From: Aphodousia faecalis
GTDB taxonomy: Bacteria > Pseudomonadota > Gammaproteobacteria > Burkholderiales > Burkholderiaceae_F
DNA: 61,392 nt
NCBI GenBank assembly: GCA_018712705.1
Contig: DVGM01000065.1
Span: 1-61,392 of the forward strand
Direction of reading: 5' to 3'
Shown here one piece after another: positions 44,449 to 53,397 of this stretch. The first letter of the stretch is position 1; each line of letters starts with the position of its first letter. A program made the translations under genes and the position numbers. Below the pieces are notes generated by a model. It saw only the letters and a list, made by a program, of their open reading frames with translations. It did no database searches and was not told the DNA's origin.

Positions 44449-44477
44449 ATTATACGATAGGTAACCTATAGAAACAA
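44449..44477 (-). promoter_or_regulatory. atp operon promoter with a palindromic spacer
   Basis: On the minus strand TTGTTT and TATAAT are separated by exactly 17 bases, and the -10 is 41 bases before the atpI start. The spacer contains the perfect palindrome ATAGGT-T-ACCTAT (44,457-44,469), which could be an operator. Promoter strength and regulation are inferred. Confidence 0.75.
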
Positions 44478-44510
44478 GGGTTTACACCAAGGTTTTAACG
44501 GTGTAAACCC
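44478..44510. terminator. Palindrome between parB and the atp promoter (possible parB terminator)
   Basis: GGGTTTACACC and GGTGTAAACCC are perfect 11-bp arms with an 11-base loop, 30 bases after the parB stop and directly abutting the atp -35 element. TTGTTTC follows on the minus strand, a weak T-tract. It may be a terminator, an upstream activator site, or both. Confidence 0.5.
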
Positions 44511-44540
44511 TTAATCCTATCGGACATTTTTCAGAACGTT

Positions 44541-45428
44541 TTAATCGAACGTTCCAAAATGAGAAATGATCCCGTCAAACTGATCTAGGTTAGAGAATTC
44601 AATAATAAGTTTCCCCTTACCCTTTTGGTTCGACTGAATCTTCACCGTTGCACCCAAATAATCAGAAAGATCCTCTTCTAAACGAAGAGTGTCAGCATCC
44701 TTGTGAATTTTCTTGACCTCTTTCCCCTTTTTCTGTTTTCTCTGAGCCATATCGGCCACAAGTGTTTCAACTTGTCTGACAGATAGACCCTTTTTAATAA
44801 TTTCCTGAGCGATAGCCACTTGCATAGCCGGTTCAAGACTGAGCAAAGCGCGTGCATGTCCCATGGATATTTCATTGGCCATTAAGTGATCCTGAACAGG
44901 TTTGGCCAAGTTCAATAGTCTTAGTAAGTTAGTGGTCGCGGTACGACTTCTTCCAATTGCTTGAGAAGCCGTTTCATGAGTCATATGAAATTCATCGAGC
45001 AGTCGTTGAATGCCTGCCGCCTCTTCCAAGGGATTGAGATCTTCTCTTTGAATATTTTCAATAAGAGCCCAAGCCAGTGCTTTCTCATTTGAAATCTTTC
45101 GGATAAGTACGGGGACTTTTTTTAATCCGGCCATTTTTGAGGCTTGATAGCGTCTTTCGCCGGCAATAATCTCATAACGATTTTTACCAATCGGCCGCAC
45201 TAAAATCGGAGAAATTAAACCTTGCTCACGGATAGACTGAGCGAGTTCCTCCAAAGAATTTTTATCCATCTTCGTGCGAGGCTGATACTCACCCGGTTGG
45301 ATTTTTTCAATTTCTAATTCCCCGGCCGCATCACCCTTGGCATCAGAAATGGTAATCACCACCTCATCTTTCTTACCAAGCAAAGCATCGAGCCCTTTGC
45401 CCAGACCACTTCTTTTTTTCACAACCAT
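44541..45428 (-). CDS. parB: Chromosome-partitioning protein ParB
   Basis: This 295-residue CTP-dependent DNA clamp loads at parS and spreads to organise the origin region. The N-terminal ParA-contact segment is MVVKKRSGLGKGLDALLG. The CTPase motifs include GERRYQASKMAG (box II) and ENIQREDLNPLEEA. A helix-turn-helix (about 150-200, TASQAIGRSRTATTNLLRLL) reads parS, and the C-terminal domain (about 245-295) dimerises. It begins 1 base after parA. Three candidate parS sites lie 2-5 kb away. Confidence 0.96.
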   Translation of the reverse strand: MVVKKRSGLGKGLDALLGKKDEVVITISDAKGDAAGELEIEKIQPGEYQPRTKMDKNSLEELAQSIREQGLISPILVRPIGKNRYEIIAGERRYQASKMAGLKKVPVLIRKISNEKALAWALIENIQREDLNPLEEAAGIQRLLDEFHMTHETASQAIGRSRTATTNLLRLLNLAKPVQDHLMANEISMGHARALLSLEPAMQVAIAQEIIKKGLSVRQVETLVADMAQRKQKKGKEVKKIHKDADTLRLEEDLSDYLGATVKIQSNQKGKGKLIIEFSNLDQFDGIISHFGTFD

Positions 45429-45429
45429 T

Positions 45430-46221
45430 CTATTTCTCCTTGCTTTGCTTCTTATACTTTTTCATTCGTTTTAGAAATTCAGCGCCAAATTCCTGATAAG
45501 CCTTTGCTCCTTTGCTGGACTTATCATACAAAATCCCAGGCAGACCATAACTCGGAGCTTCAGCCAAACGAACATTACGTGGTATGACTGTTTTAAATAC
45601 TTTGTCACCAAAATATTCCTTCAATTGCTCACTGACTTGCTGCTGCAAAGTCACTCGCGGGTCAAACATCACCCGCAATAAGCCAATTAAGGTCAAATCA
45701 GGATTCTTGGCCGCTTGAATTCTTCTGACAGACCCAATTAAATCCGTTAACCCTTCCATTGCAAAGTACTCACACTGCATAGGAACAATTACCCCACGAG
45801 CCGAACACAAGGCATTAATTGTTAGCATGGACAAGGAAGGCGGACAATCAATAATTACAAAATCGTAATTTTTATCCTGTTCCTTCAGGATATTCTTAAG
45901 CCTTTCATCGCGATCTTCTAGTTGTACCAACTCGACTTCTGCGCCAGCCAATTCGCGATTCGCCGGCAAAATATCATATCCGGCGTCTTCAGAATGAACA
46001 ACAACTTGCTCAAATGTTGCTTGACCAAATAAGAGCGGATAAACCGTCTCGGTAATGGAATCCTTACTTACGCCACTACCAGTCGTTGCATTTCCTTGAG
46101 GATCCAAATCAATTAAAAGGACCTTTTGTTTTAATTTAGCCAAGGCAGCAGAGAGATTGACAGCTGTAGTTGTTTTTCCTACACCACCTTTCTGATTAGC
46201 TACACAGAATGTTAAAGCCAT
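45430..46221 (-). CDS. parA: Chromosome-partitioning ATPase ParA
   Basis: This 263-residue deviant-Walker ATPase moves ParB-parS complexes along the nucleoid. The P-loop KGGVGKTTTAVNLS (about 11-24) has the signature lysine, switch I contains DPQGNATTGSG, and the Walker B strand is FVIIDCPPSLSML. The AGG GTC TATAA leader supplies a ribosome-binding site. It lies 10 bases after the MarC-family gene and 1 base before parB. The absence of an N-terminal DNA-binding domain marks it as chromosomal (Soj-type). Confidence 0.96.
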   Translation of the reverse strand: MALTFCVANQKGGVGKTTTAVNLSAALAKLKQKVLLIDLDPQGNATTGSGVSKDSITETVYPLLFGQATFEQVVVHSEDAGYDILPANRELAGAEVELVQLEDRDERLKNILKEQDKNYDFVIIDCPPSLSMLTINALCSARGVIVPMQCEYFAMEGLTDLIGSVRRIQAAKNPDLTLIGLLRVMFDPRVTLQQQVSEQLKEYFGDKVFKTVIPRNVRLAEAPSYGLPGILYDKSSKGAKAYQEFGAEFLKRMKKYKKQSKEK

Positions 46222-46231
46222 TTATAGACCC

Positions 46232-46888
46232 TTATGCTTTCGGCATGGCTAACCACAATTCGGTAAAACCTTGCCAGAGAATTGATATACCAATACACAG
46301 AAGAATGAAAGCAAACACTCGAGACAAAGCGTCTGCACCAGTTGCTCCAACGGCCTGACTTACCCTATCGCAGTACCTATAACATACGTAGACCGTTAAA
46401 AGAGTAGCTAAAGTTGCTAACAAACAACCTACCAAATTCGCCGTTCCGTGACCGATCATACCTGTACCAATTGCCGTTGATACAGCAATCATCCCCGGCC
46501 CCATGGTTAGAGGCAACGTAATAGGATAAAAAGCCATTGAAAGTAATTTTTTTCTTGATTTAGGAGGTTCAATGGATGTATTTTCCGTATCATCATGAGT
46601 AGCTTCATTTAAAGCTTTCCAGCCCGCAGAAATCAGAACTAAGCCGCCCCCTACTCGCAAAACACCCATTGAAATACCAAAGAAACTCAGTATTAAATGT
46701 CCCGCAAAAAGACTCACTAACATAATGATCATCGAATAAAAAACTATTCGATTAACCATCATTTTTCGCGTTTCGTCATCAATATTAGGCGTAAGGGCCA
46801 AAAAGAACATTGCCCCACCAAAAGGATTTAAAACTGGAATAAATGATGCGAAAGCAAACAAAAAAGTGCTGATAACTTGATCAAACAC
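46232..46888 (-). CDS. Second MarC-family membrane protein, in the parAB transcript
   Basis: This 218-residue protein has six membrane helices and the MarC-type features VLNPFGGAMFFLALTP and GPGMIAVSTAIG. The start was set at GTG 46,888 because GGAGAGAGG lies 6 bases upstream; the longer frame starts at a TTG before that ribosome-binding site. It equals the 11,177 MarC protein in length but differs in sequence. Its stop is 10 bases from parA, so they are probably co-transcribed, an unusual companion for partition genes. Function is unknown. Confidence 0.82.
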   Translation of the reverse strand: MFDQVISTFLFAFASFIPVLNPFGGAMFFLALTPNIDDETRKMMVNRIVFYSMIIMLVSLFAGHLILSFFGISMGVLRVGGGLVLISAGWKALNEATHDDTENTSIEPPKSRKKLLSMAFYPITLPLTMGPGMIAVSTAIGTGMIGHGTANLVGCLLATLATLLTVYVCYRYCDRVSQAVGATGADALSRVFAFILLCIGISILWQGFTELWLAMPKA

Positions 46889-47195
46889 CACAAACCTCTC
46901 TCCAATGGACAAAAAGTCAGATCAAGTTGCATTCTTACATAACAAACAAAAAAAATCTCGTTTTTAAGAAGTTATTTCAAAAAAAACAAAAAATCCTTTT
47001 TCACATGTTCCACATGAAACATATCAATATTAATATCTTTTTAAATATTTACTTTGTTTGCCTATTTGTTGATCAATGTAAGTTAAACTGGTTCACTTTT
47101 GTTACTTATACATCTATTTGATAAATATAATATTTTTTATAATTTGCTTATTTCTTGTGCAATATATATTTATATAAAACACAAGTAAAGCGTAA
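46889..47195. other. AT-rich gap between marC-parAB and rsmG
   Basis: These 307 bases are very AT-rich with runs of A and T. Apart from the parS-like site at 47,006-47,021 and the presumed promoter of the marC-parAB operon, I see no gene. A 64-codon plus-strand frame has no ribosome-binding site and low-complexity content. Confidence 0.6.
47006..47021. promoter_or_regulatory. parS-like site 1
   Basis: TGTTCCACATGAAACA matches the consensus TGTTTCACGTGAAACA at 14 of 16 positions. It lies in the gap between rsmG and the marC-parAB operon. Confidence 0.7.
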
Positions 47196-47837
47196 TTATT
47201 CATTTTTTACCATAACAATATTGCGATTTTCATTTAAGAAAGGAACTTTAACTTCCTGTACTACGATTGAAACAACATTTTTAATCTCTTTTAATTCAGC
47301 ATCAGGCTTCTGACCTTTTAACGCTAACCAATATCCATCTTCTTTTAATAAATGTTTTGAGAGATCAATGAAATTTTTAAGAGAGGAAAAAGCTCTAGAA
47401 GAAATTACATCGAAAGGCGGATGATTTAAATTTTCGACTCTTTCATGAAAAACTTGTACATTAGTTAGTTTTAAATTTAAAGTCACTTGTCTCAAAAAAG
47501 CAGCTTTTTTCCCCACTGTTTCAACCATTGAGACTTTACAATTCGGCAACATAATAGCAATGGGAATAGCTGGTAAACCTCCGCCAGAGCCCACATCAAG
47601 CATAGAGCCGTTTGGAGCTAAATAGTTTTTAAATACATTTACGACGGATAAAGAATCGAGAATATGATGCGTTAGCACATCATCTTTATCCGTAATCGCT
47701 GTTAGGTTGTAAGTTTTATTCCACTTGAATAAAAGCTCAGAATACTTATCCAACATCTGGAGTTGCTTATCAGATGCAGATAAATTTAATTCCTTAATCC
47801 CCTCTTGTAATCTTTTTTGATCTAAAAAAAACATCAT
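47196..47837 (-). CDS. rsmG: 16S rRNA G527 N7-methyltransferase RsmG
   Basis: This protein of about 213 residues is a SAM-dependent enzyme that methylates 16S rRNA at G527; its loss gives low-level streptomycin resistance in other bacteria. SAM motif I is MLDVGSGGGLPAIPIAI, and YNLTAITDKDDVLTHHILDSL is the family N-terminal signature. The start at 47,837 (MMFFLDQ) lies 8 bases after the mnmG stop; a start at 47,858 overlapping mnmG is possible. It is co-transcribed with mnmG. Confidence 0.92.
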   Translation of the reverse strand: MMFFLDQKRLQEGIKELNLSASDKQLQMLDKYSELLFKWNKTYNLTAITDKDDVLTHHILDSLSVVNVFKNYLAPNGSMLDVGSGGGLPAIPIAIMLPNCKVSMVETVGKKAAFLRQVTLNLKLTNVQVFHERVENLNHPPFDVISSRAFSSLKNFIDLSKHLLKEDGYWLALKGQKPDAELKEIKNVVSIVVQEVKVPFLNENRNIVMVKNE

Positions 47838-47845
47838 TACACCAA

Positions 47846-49747
47846 CTATTCCATCCATTTACGAGATTTAATAAAAATGAGAAGCAAACTTATGGCGGCC
47901 GGTGTTACTCCACTAATCCGACCGGCCTGACCTATTGTTTCTGGCCGATGAGCTTTCAATTTTTGCCGAACTTCAAAGGACAAACCTTTGACTTTATCGT
48001 AATCAAAATTAGAGGGAATCTTTGTTGTTTCATGTTCCAGAAGTTTAGATACCTCTTCTTTTTGTCTGTTAATGTATCCAGAATATTTTGCTGTAATTTC
48101 AATCTGCTCGACTTCAGACTGACTCAGATTTATATCATCGGAGACCAATTCACCATCATTTTTTCTTAAAGTTTTAAGTGTTTCATGTGAAACATTCGGA
48201 CGAGATAACAAATTGAATAACGAATACTCTCGTTCTAACTTAGTACCTAATACTCGTACAGACTCTTCCTCATTAATCAAAGAGGGATACACCCAGGTAC
48301 TTCTCAAACGTTGCAATTCTTTTTCAATGGCTTCTTTTTTTCTATTAAAAAACTCCCATCTCACATCATCAACAAGACCCAAATTTCTGCCGATTTGAGT
48401 TAATCTTTCATCCGCATTATCTTCTCTTAAACTCAATCTATATTCTGCTCTTGAAGTGAACATACGATACGGCTCAGTGACCCCTTTTGTAATAAGATCA
48501 TCAACCATAACACCAAGATAAGCTTGATCTCTTCTAGGAACCCACGAATCTTTGTCTTTAACTTGCAAGGCAGCATTCAAACCCGCCAAAAGACCTTGAG
48601 CAGCTGCTTCTTCATAGCCCGTTGTGCCATTAATTTGTCCAGCAAAAAACAGGCCATCGATACTTTTTGTTTCTAAACTCGTTTTTAGTTCTCTAGGATC
48701 ATAGTAATCGTATTCAATTGCATAAGCGGGACGAATAAAATGTGCGTTTTCCAAACCTGGAATTGTGTGCATGAAAGCAATTTGAACATCAAACGGTAGA
48801 CTCGAAGAAATTCCATTCGGATAATACACATGAGTATTCAAACCTTCCGGCTCTAAGAACACATGATGTGAATCTTTACTTGCAAAACGCACGACCTTAT
48901 CTTCAATAGACGGACAATAACGCGGACCAATCCCCTCAATTATTCCTGAGAACATGGGTGAGCGATCAAGATTCGCGCGAATAATTTCATGCGTTTTAAC
49001 ATTAGTATTAGTGATCCAACACGGAACCTGCTCCGGATGAGTTTTTTGAGGTTCCAACAAAGAGAAACTAGGAATAGGATCAAAATCCCCCAACTGTTTT
49101 TCACAACGAGAAAAATCAATTGTTCGTCCATCTATTCGTGCTGGCGTACCAGTCTTTAATCGTCCTTTAGGAAGACCTAAATCGATTAATCGCTGAGCTA
49201 GTTTAATACTGGCCGGATCACCAACTCTACCTGCCGGATAATGTTCAAGACCAATATGAATTAACCCATGCAAAAATGTTCCAGCTGTTATGACCACGGC
49301 CTTCGAATAAAAACGAACATTGGTTTGAGTAACGACTCCTACAGCCCTACCATTTTCGACAATTAAATCATCTACACCCTGTTGATAGACCCATAAATTT
49401 TCTTGCTTCTCAATGGTCTTTCTCATTGCAACCCGATATAACTCTCGGTCAATTTGCGCTCTAGTGGCTCTAACAGCAGGACCTTTTGAACTATTTAAAA
49501 CTCGAAATTGAATCCCCGATTCATCTGTCACCTGAGCCATGGCTCCACCCATAGCATCTACCTCTTTTACCAAGTGACTTTTTCCAATCCCACCAATTGA
49601 TGGATTACAAGACAGTTGCCCAATCGTCTCGACATTATGGGTCAACAACAAGGTTTTACAACCCATTCTTGCAGATGCGAGACAAGCTTCCGCTCCCGCA
49701 TGCCCACACCCAACAACAATTACATCAAATCGAACCGGATAATCCAT
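47846..49747 (-). CDS. mnmG: tRNA uridine-5-carboxymethylaminomethyl modification enzyme MnmG
   Basis: This 633-residue FAD protein works with MnmE to install cmnm5 on wobble U34 of tRNAs. The dinucleotide-binding motif VVGCGHAGAEA (about 11-21) and the GidA signatures GTGTPARIDGRTIDFS (in part) and GYEEAAAQGL are present. The start MDYPVRF follows GAGGAAAA. The coding sequence contains a parS-like site (48,179-48,194), and another lies just upstream of the start. G+C is low here relative to the atp genes. Confidence 0.97.
   Translation of the reverse strand: MDYPVRFDVIVVGCGHAGAEACLASARMGCKTLLLTHNVETIGQLSCNPSIGGIGKSHLVKEVDAMGGAMAQVTDESGIQFRVLNSSKGPAVRATRAQIDRELYRVAMRKTIEKQENLWVYQQGVDDLIVENGRAVGVVTQTNVRFYSKAVVITAGTFLHGLIHIGLEHYPAGRVGDPASIKLAQRLIDLGLPKGRLKTGTPARIDGRTIDFSRCEKQLGDFDPIPSFSLLEPQKTHPEQVPCWITNTNVKTHEIIRANLDRSPMFSGIIEGIGPRYCPSIEDKVVRFASKDSHHVFLEPEGLNTHVYYPNGISSSLPFDVQIAFMHTIPGLENAHFIRPAYAIEYDYYDPRELKTSLETKSIDGLFFAGQINGTTGYEEAAAQGLLAGLNAALQVKDKDSWVPRRDQAYLGVMVDDLITKGVTEPYRMFTSRAEYRLSLREDNADERLTQIGRNLGLVDDVRWEFFNRKKEAIEKELQRLRSTWVYPSLINEEESVRVLGTKLEREYSLFNLLSRPNVSHETLKTLRKNDGELVSDDINLSQSEVEQIEITAKYSGYINRQKEEVSKLLEHETTKIPSNFDYDKVKGLSFEVRQKLKAHRPETIGQAGRISGVTPAAISLLLIFIKSRKWME
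48179..48194. promoter_or_regulatory. parS-like site 2, inside mnmG
   Basis: TGTTTCATGTGAAACA matches the parS consensus at 15 of 16 positions, with one T for C in the centre. It lies within the mnmG coding region, encoding part of NVSHETL on the minus strand. Confidence 0.82.
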
Positions 49748-49755
49748 TTTTTCCT

Positions 49756-49771
49756 CGTTTCACGTGAAACA
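49756..49771. promoter_or_regulatory. parS-like site 3, upstream of mnmG
   Basis: CGTTTCACGTGAAACA matches the consensus at 15 of 16 positions and contains the full palindrome GTTTCACGTGAAAC. It lies 9 bases before the mnmG start, between mnmG and mnmE. Confidence 0.9.
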
Positions 49772-49809
49772 GATTATTATTGAATTTATAATTTGTTTAA
49801 TAAAATCAA

Positions 49810-51195
49810 TTACTTACCAATACAAAATCTACTAAAAATCATTCCCAATAAATCATCAGGGGTAGTTTCACCAAGAATAAATCCTAATGATTCATTACAA
49901 AGACGTAATTCCTCTGCCAATAAATCTAATGGGGGATTTTCAAGATCGACAAATTGATTGGCTAATTTTAAGTGTTCATAAGCCTCTTTAAGCGCTTCTA
50001 AATGACGTTCTCTCGCTAAAAATGTCGATTCAGGTTTATTTTCCCAACCCACAAGAGTAAGTAATTTTTGTTTTAATTCAGGAATGCCTTCACCCGTTTT
50101 AGCAGAAATACCGATCCACTCCCCTCTCCAATTAATTTTGGCATTTAAATCACACTTATTGAAAACCTGCAGAACCGGAACACCAGCTGAAACCCTCTGC
50201 ATCACTTGTTTTAGTATTTTTTGCCCTTCTTCATCGGAATTTTCATTTGTCGCATCAATTAAATGCAACACAATATCAGCGCCTTCTACGGCTTGCAGGG
50301 TTCTCTCAATACCGATTGATTCAACCTTATCGGTCGTTTCACGCACGCCAGCCGTATCAACCAGTCTTAAAGCCACCCCTTCAATAGAAATCTGATTCTC
50401 AATTTTGTCCCTAGTGGTACCCGCTACATCGGTCACAATAGCCACATCCGAACCACTCAACTGATTCATAAGACTCGATTTCCCTACATTGGGACTACCC
50501 ACCAAAACTACCGTTACCCCCTCTCGCAGGATGGAGCCTTGCTGTGACTGGTGCATTAGCCCCTCAAACTCTTTTGTAATACTCAAAAGACGTTCACGAG
50601 CCTGTGTACTTTGGATAAAGTCAATTTCTTCCTCTGGAAAATCTAAAATAGCCTCAATTAAGGCCCTAAGTTCAATGACTTTATCCCCCACCTTATGAAT
50701 ACAAGACGAAAAAGCTCCGCTTAATGAACGAGACGCTGCCCGAGCTGCCCCCTCTGTTGTGGCATCAATCAAATCAGCAACGGCTTCGGCCTGTGATAAA
50801 TCAATTCTCCCGTTTAAAAATGCTCTCTTGGTAAATTCGCCAGGCTCAGCTAAACGTAATCCTTTGCTTTTACCGACACGTAAAATCTCTTGAAGAAGTA
50901 ACTTCAAAATGACAGGGCCACCATGAGCTTGTAGCTCTAATACGGACTCTCCAGTGTAAGACTTAGGCGCGGGAAAATATAAGGCCAATCCTTCATCAAT
51001 CTGGTTTCCATTGCGATCTTTAAACGGACGATAATGAGCATATCTAGCTTTAAAATGTTCAGATGGACCAAAAAAATCTTTGATAAAACCCTCAATAAAG
51101 CTATCATCTGCCGATAGTCTCACAATGCCAACACCACCCCTTCCGGAAGCGGTAGCGATTGCAACAATAGGATCTTTGTCAGAATAAATGGGCAT
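49810..51195 (-). CDS. mnmE: tRNA modification GTPase MnmE
   Basis: This 461-residue GTPase is the partner of MnmG in U34 modification. It has the N-terminal folate-binding domain (DPIVAIATASGRGGVGIVRLS), a G domain with G1 GSPNVGKS (about 229-236), G3 DTAGVR and G4 NKCD, and the C-terminal CIGK with the active-site Cys. It lies 62 bases upstream of mnmG on the same strand, with a parS site between them. Confidence 0.97.
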   Translation of the reverse strand: MPIYSDKDPIVAIATASGRGGVGIVRLSADDSFIEGFIKDFFGPSEHFKARYAHYRPFKDRNGNQIDEGLALYFPAPKSYTGESVLELQAHGGPVILKLLLQEILRVGKSKGLRLAEPGEFTKRAFLNGRIDLSQAEAVADLIDATTEGAARAASRSLSGAFSSCIHKVGDKVIELRALIEAILDFPEEEIDFIQSTQARERLLSITKEFEGLMHQSQQGSILREGVTVVLVGSPNVGKSSLMNQLSGSDVAIVTDVAGTTRDKIENQISIEGVALRLVDTAGVRETTDKVESIGIERTLQAVEGADIVLHLIDATNENSDEEGQKILKQVMQRVSAGVPVLQVFNKCDLNAKINWRGEWIGISAKTGEGIPELKQKLLTLVGWENKPESTFLARERHLEALKEAYEHLKLANQFVDLENPPLDLLAEELRLCNESLGFILGETTPDDLLGMIFSRFCIGK

Positions 51196-51303
51196 ATAAA
51201 CCTCTGAAAATAAGGCTAATTATCGCACCGTACTGTTCGTCTTTATCAACTCAATGATAAATTTTGCTAAATTTTTACCATGAACAATTAATTTCCAATA
51301 CCT

Positions 51304-51603
51304 ATGTCACTTAAAGATAATGAATCCCCCTTTTTTGGCAACGCCCTGATTGGGGCCTGTTGCGCTATTGCTGCATCTGTACCCGTTTCTGCTTACGTCG
51401 CTTCTTTTATTGGTGATAGCTATGAAGTACGTGTCATGGTGTATGGGGCCATTTTGCTTTGGGTTATTTCAGGCGCTATTACTATCTTTTTCAAGACATA
51501 TAAATCCGAGAAAAAACGACTTTCTTTAAGGTTCATATTATTGTGGTTCGCCTCTGTCTGGCTGTGGCCTCTACTGGTGTTTTTTGGTCAATCAAGGCAA
51601 TAA
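51304..51603 (+). CDS. Small inner-membrane protein of unknown function
   Basis: This 99-residue protein has three hydrophobic segments (about 12-35, 42-65 and 76-94) and a basic cytoplasmic loop KTYKSEKKRLSLR. It is a lone plus-strand gene between minus-strand mnmE and yidC, ending in a clean bidirectional terminator. I recognise no family. The intact frame, hydrophobic pattern and terminator support it as real. Confidence 0.6.
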   Translation: MSLKDNESPFFGNALIGACCAIAASVPVSAYVASFIGDSYEVRVMVYGAILLWVISGAITIFFKTYKSEKKRLSLRFILLWFASVWLWPLLVFFGQSRQ

Positions 51604-51630
51604 AAAAGAGGCCCGTCCAGAGCCTCTTTT
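51603..51630. terminator. Bidirectional terminator between the small membrane gene and yidC
   Basis: AAAAAGAGGC and GCCTCTTTT pair around CCGTCCAGA, giving A/T-rich outer arms that act as a T-run on either strand. It begins at the stop of the 51,304 gene and ends 22 bases before the yidC stop. Confidence 0.9.
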
Positions 51631-51651
51631 CATCATCAGAAGACCTTATCT

Positions 51652-53361
51652 TTAAGAGATTGTTCTCTTGATTCTTTCCTTCTCAATTTGCTTGTTGACG
51701 TACCATTGTTGCCAGATGGACAAGACGTTATTCGTCAACCAGTACAGAACCAAACCAGAAGCAAAGAAGAAGAACATCACACCAAAGACAACAGGCATAA
51801 TCATCATAACTTTAGCCTGAGTCGGGTCAGTCGGACGCGGACTGATCTTCATCTGAATGATCATTGTAGCGACCATCAACAGCGGAAGAATCAAATACGG
51901 ATCCGGGCTGGCCAAATCATTGACCCAAAGCAGCCAGCTGGCTCCACGCAATTCCACTGTGGCCAACAGCACCCAATACAAGGCCAAGAAAACGGGAATT
52001 TGAAGCAAGATCGGGAAACAACCGCCGGCAGGATTAATCTTTTCACGACGATACAATTCCATCATTGCTTGATTAAGCGCTTGCTTATCATTGCCATATT
52101 TCTCTTGAATAGCCTTCATACGCGGAGCTACATCACGCATACGAGCCATGGACTTGTAGCCAGCAGCTGAAATCGGATAGAGAATTGCCTTAACCAACAC
52201 GGTCAGTAAAACAATAGCCCAACCCCAGTTACCGACCAGTCCTTGAAGGAAAGCCAACAACCAATAAATCGGCTTAGCCAAGAAAGTCAACCAACCGTAA
52301 TCCACCACCAAATCAAGGTTCGGAGCAATGTACTCTAAACGGCGTTGATCTTGAGGACCGACATAAAGCGTGCTGTCAACTACTTTTTCAGCTCCAGGAG
52401 CAACTTCTCCCACCGCAACGATAGAACCGATGGCATAAAGATGCTTATCAAGCTGACGAGTATAAAGTTCACGGTTAATGTCTTGCTGAGGGACCCATGC
52501 TGTTAAGAAATAATGCTGCAACATGGCAATCCAACCTTCATTCGACTGAGAAGGAAGATCGGTGTCATTATCCGCGATGGAATCAAAATCAATCTTTTGG
52601 AACTTTTCAGCTTCTGTATAAGCAGCGGGACCCGTAAACGTATTGTAGAAAGCGCTATCGCTAGCCACTTTACCGTCGTCACGTGTCAACTGCATATAAA
52701 CAGACGGAGAAATAGCCACATTGCCCTTGTTACGCACTTCGTGCTTAACGTCGATACCATAATGTCCACGATGGAACACATACGTTTTAATCAATTCAAC
52801 GTTGCCTTGAGAAGCAGCGAAACTCACGTTAAGAGTATCCTGTCCTTCTTTCATATCCAACGTGTCAGTGATTAAGCGGAAAGCTGTGCGATGGTTTGGG
52901 AAGTTGCCACCAACAAGACCGGTCTCAGCCTTATAAACATGCTGCGCAGAGGTATCAAACAAAACCACATTACCAGCGTCTTGTTGCTCTTCCTCACCCA
53001 AAATTAAGCCAGGTAAGCCTCGAGTTTTCCAATCCGGCGTTTGACGTTCCTTTAATAACTCTGCACGAGCTACTGAAGCGCCATTAGCATCAAAAGTGAT
53101 TTTGAAAAGATCTGTGGTCACAACTACCGGTTTGGTAATCGTTACATTGACTTCAGATGCAACCGCTTTGCTGTCAGCAGGAACCTTTACATCCCCTGCT
53201 GCTGCCGTGGTATTTGTATTTTCAACCACTTGTTCCTGAACGGCTTCAGGAGTTCCAAAGAAGGATGGATTACCGTTGCGCACCTGCCATGCATCCCAAA
53301 GCATGAAAAGTGCCAACAAGAAAATCATCCACAAAAAAGCACGTTGTAGTTCGCGTCCCAT
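51652..53361 (-). CDS. yidC: Membrane protein insertase YidC
   Basis: This 569-residue insertase places proteins such as AtpE and AtpB in the inner membrane, with or without SecYEG. An N-terminal membrane helix (AFLWMIFLLALFMLWDAW) is followed by a large periplasmic beta-domain (about 60-340). Five conserved C-terminal helices contain the hydrophilic-groove Arg near LYPISAAGYKSMARM and the QIPVFLALYWVL segment. It is in the rpmH-rnpA-yidD-yidC order, 36 bases after yidD. Confidence 0.96.
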   Translation of the reverse strand: MGRELQRAFLWMIFLLALFMLWDAWQVRNGNPSFFGTPEAVQEQVVENTNTTAAAGDVKVPADSKAVASEVNVTITKPVVVTTDLFKITFDANGASVARAELLKERQTPDWKTRGLPGLILGEEEQQDAGNVVLFDTSAQHVYKAETGLVGGNFPNHRTAFRLITDTLDMKEGQDTLNVSFAASQGNVELIKTYVFHRGHYGIDVKHEVRNKGNVAISPSVYMQLTRDDGKVASDSAFYNTFTGPAAYTEAEKFQKIDFDSIADNDTDLPSQSNEGWIAMLQHYFLTAWVPQQDINRELYTRQLDKHLYAIGSIVAVGEVAPGAEKVVDSTLYVGPQDQRRLEYIAPNLDLVVDYGWLTFLAKPIYWLLAFLQGLVGNWGWAIVLLTVLVKAILYPISAAGYKSMARMRDVAPRMKAIQEKYGNDKQALNQAMMELYRREKINPAGGCFPILLQIPVFLALYWVLLATVELRGASWLLWVNDLASPDPYLILPLLMVATMIIQMKISPRPTDPTQAKVMMIMPVVFGVMFFFFASGLVLYWLTNNVLSIWQQWYVNKQIEKERIKRTIS

Positions 53362-53397
53362 ATGGACTCTCTTATCTATCGTTGAAATAATGAAAAA

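Noticed and set aside
46927..47121. A 64-codon plus-strand frame in the AT-rich gap
   Set aside because: It is A/T-driven low complexity with no ribosome-binding site, and overlaps the parS-like site and the operon promoter region.
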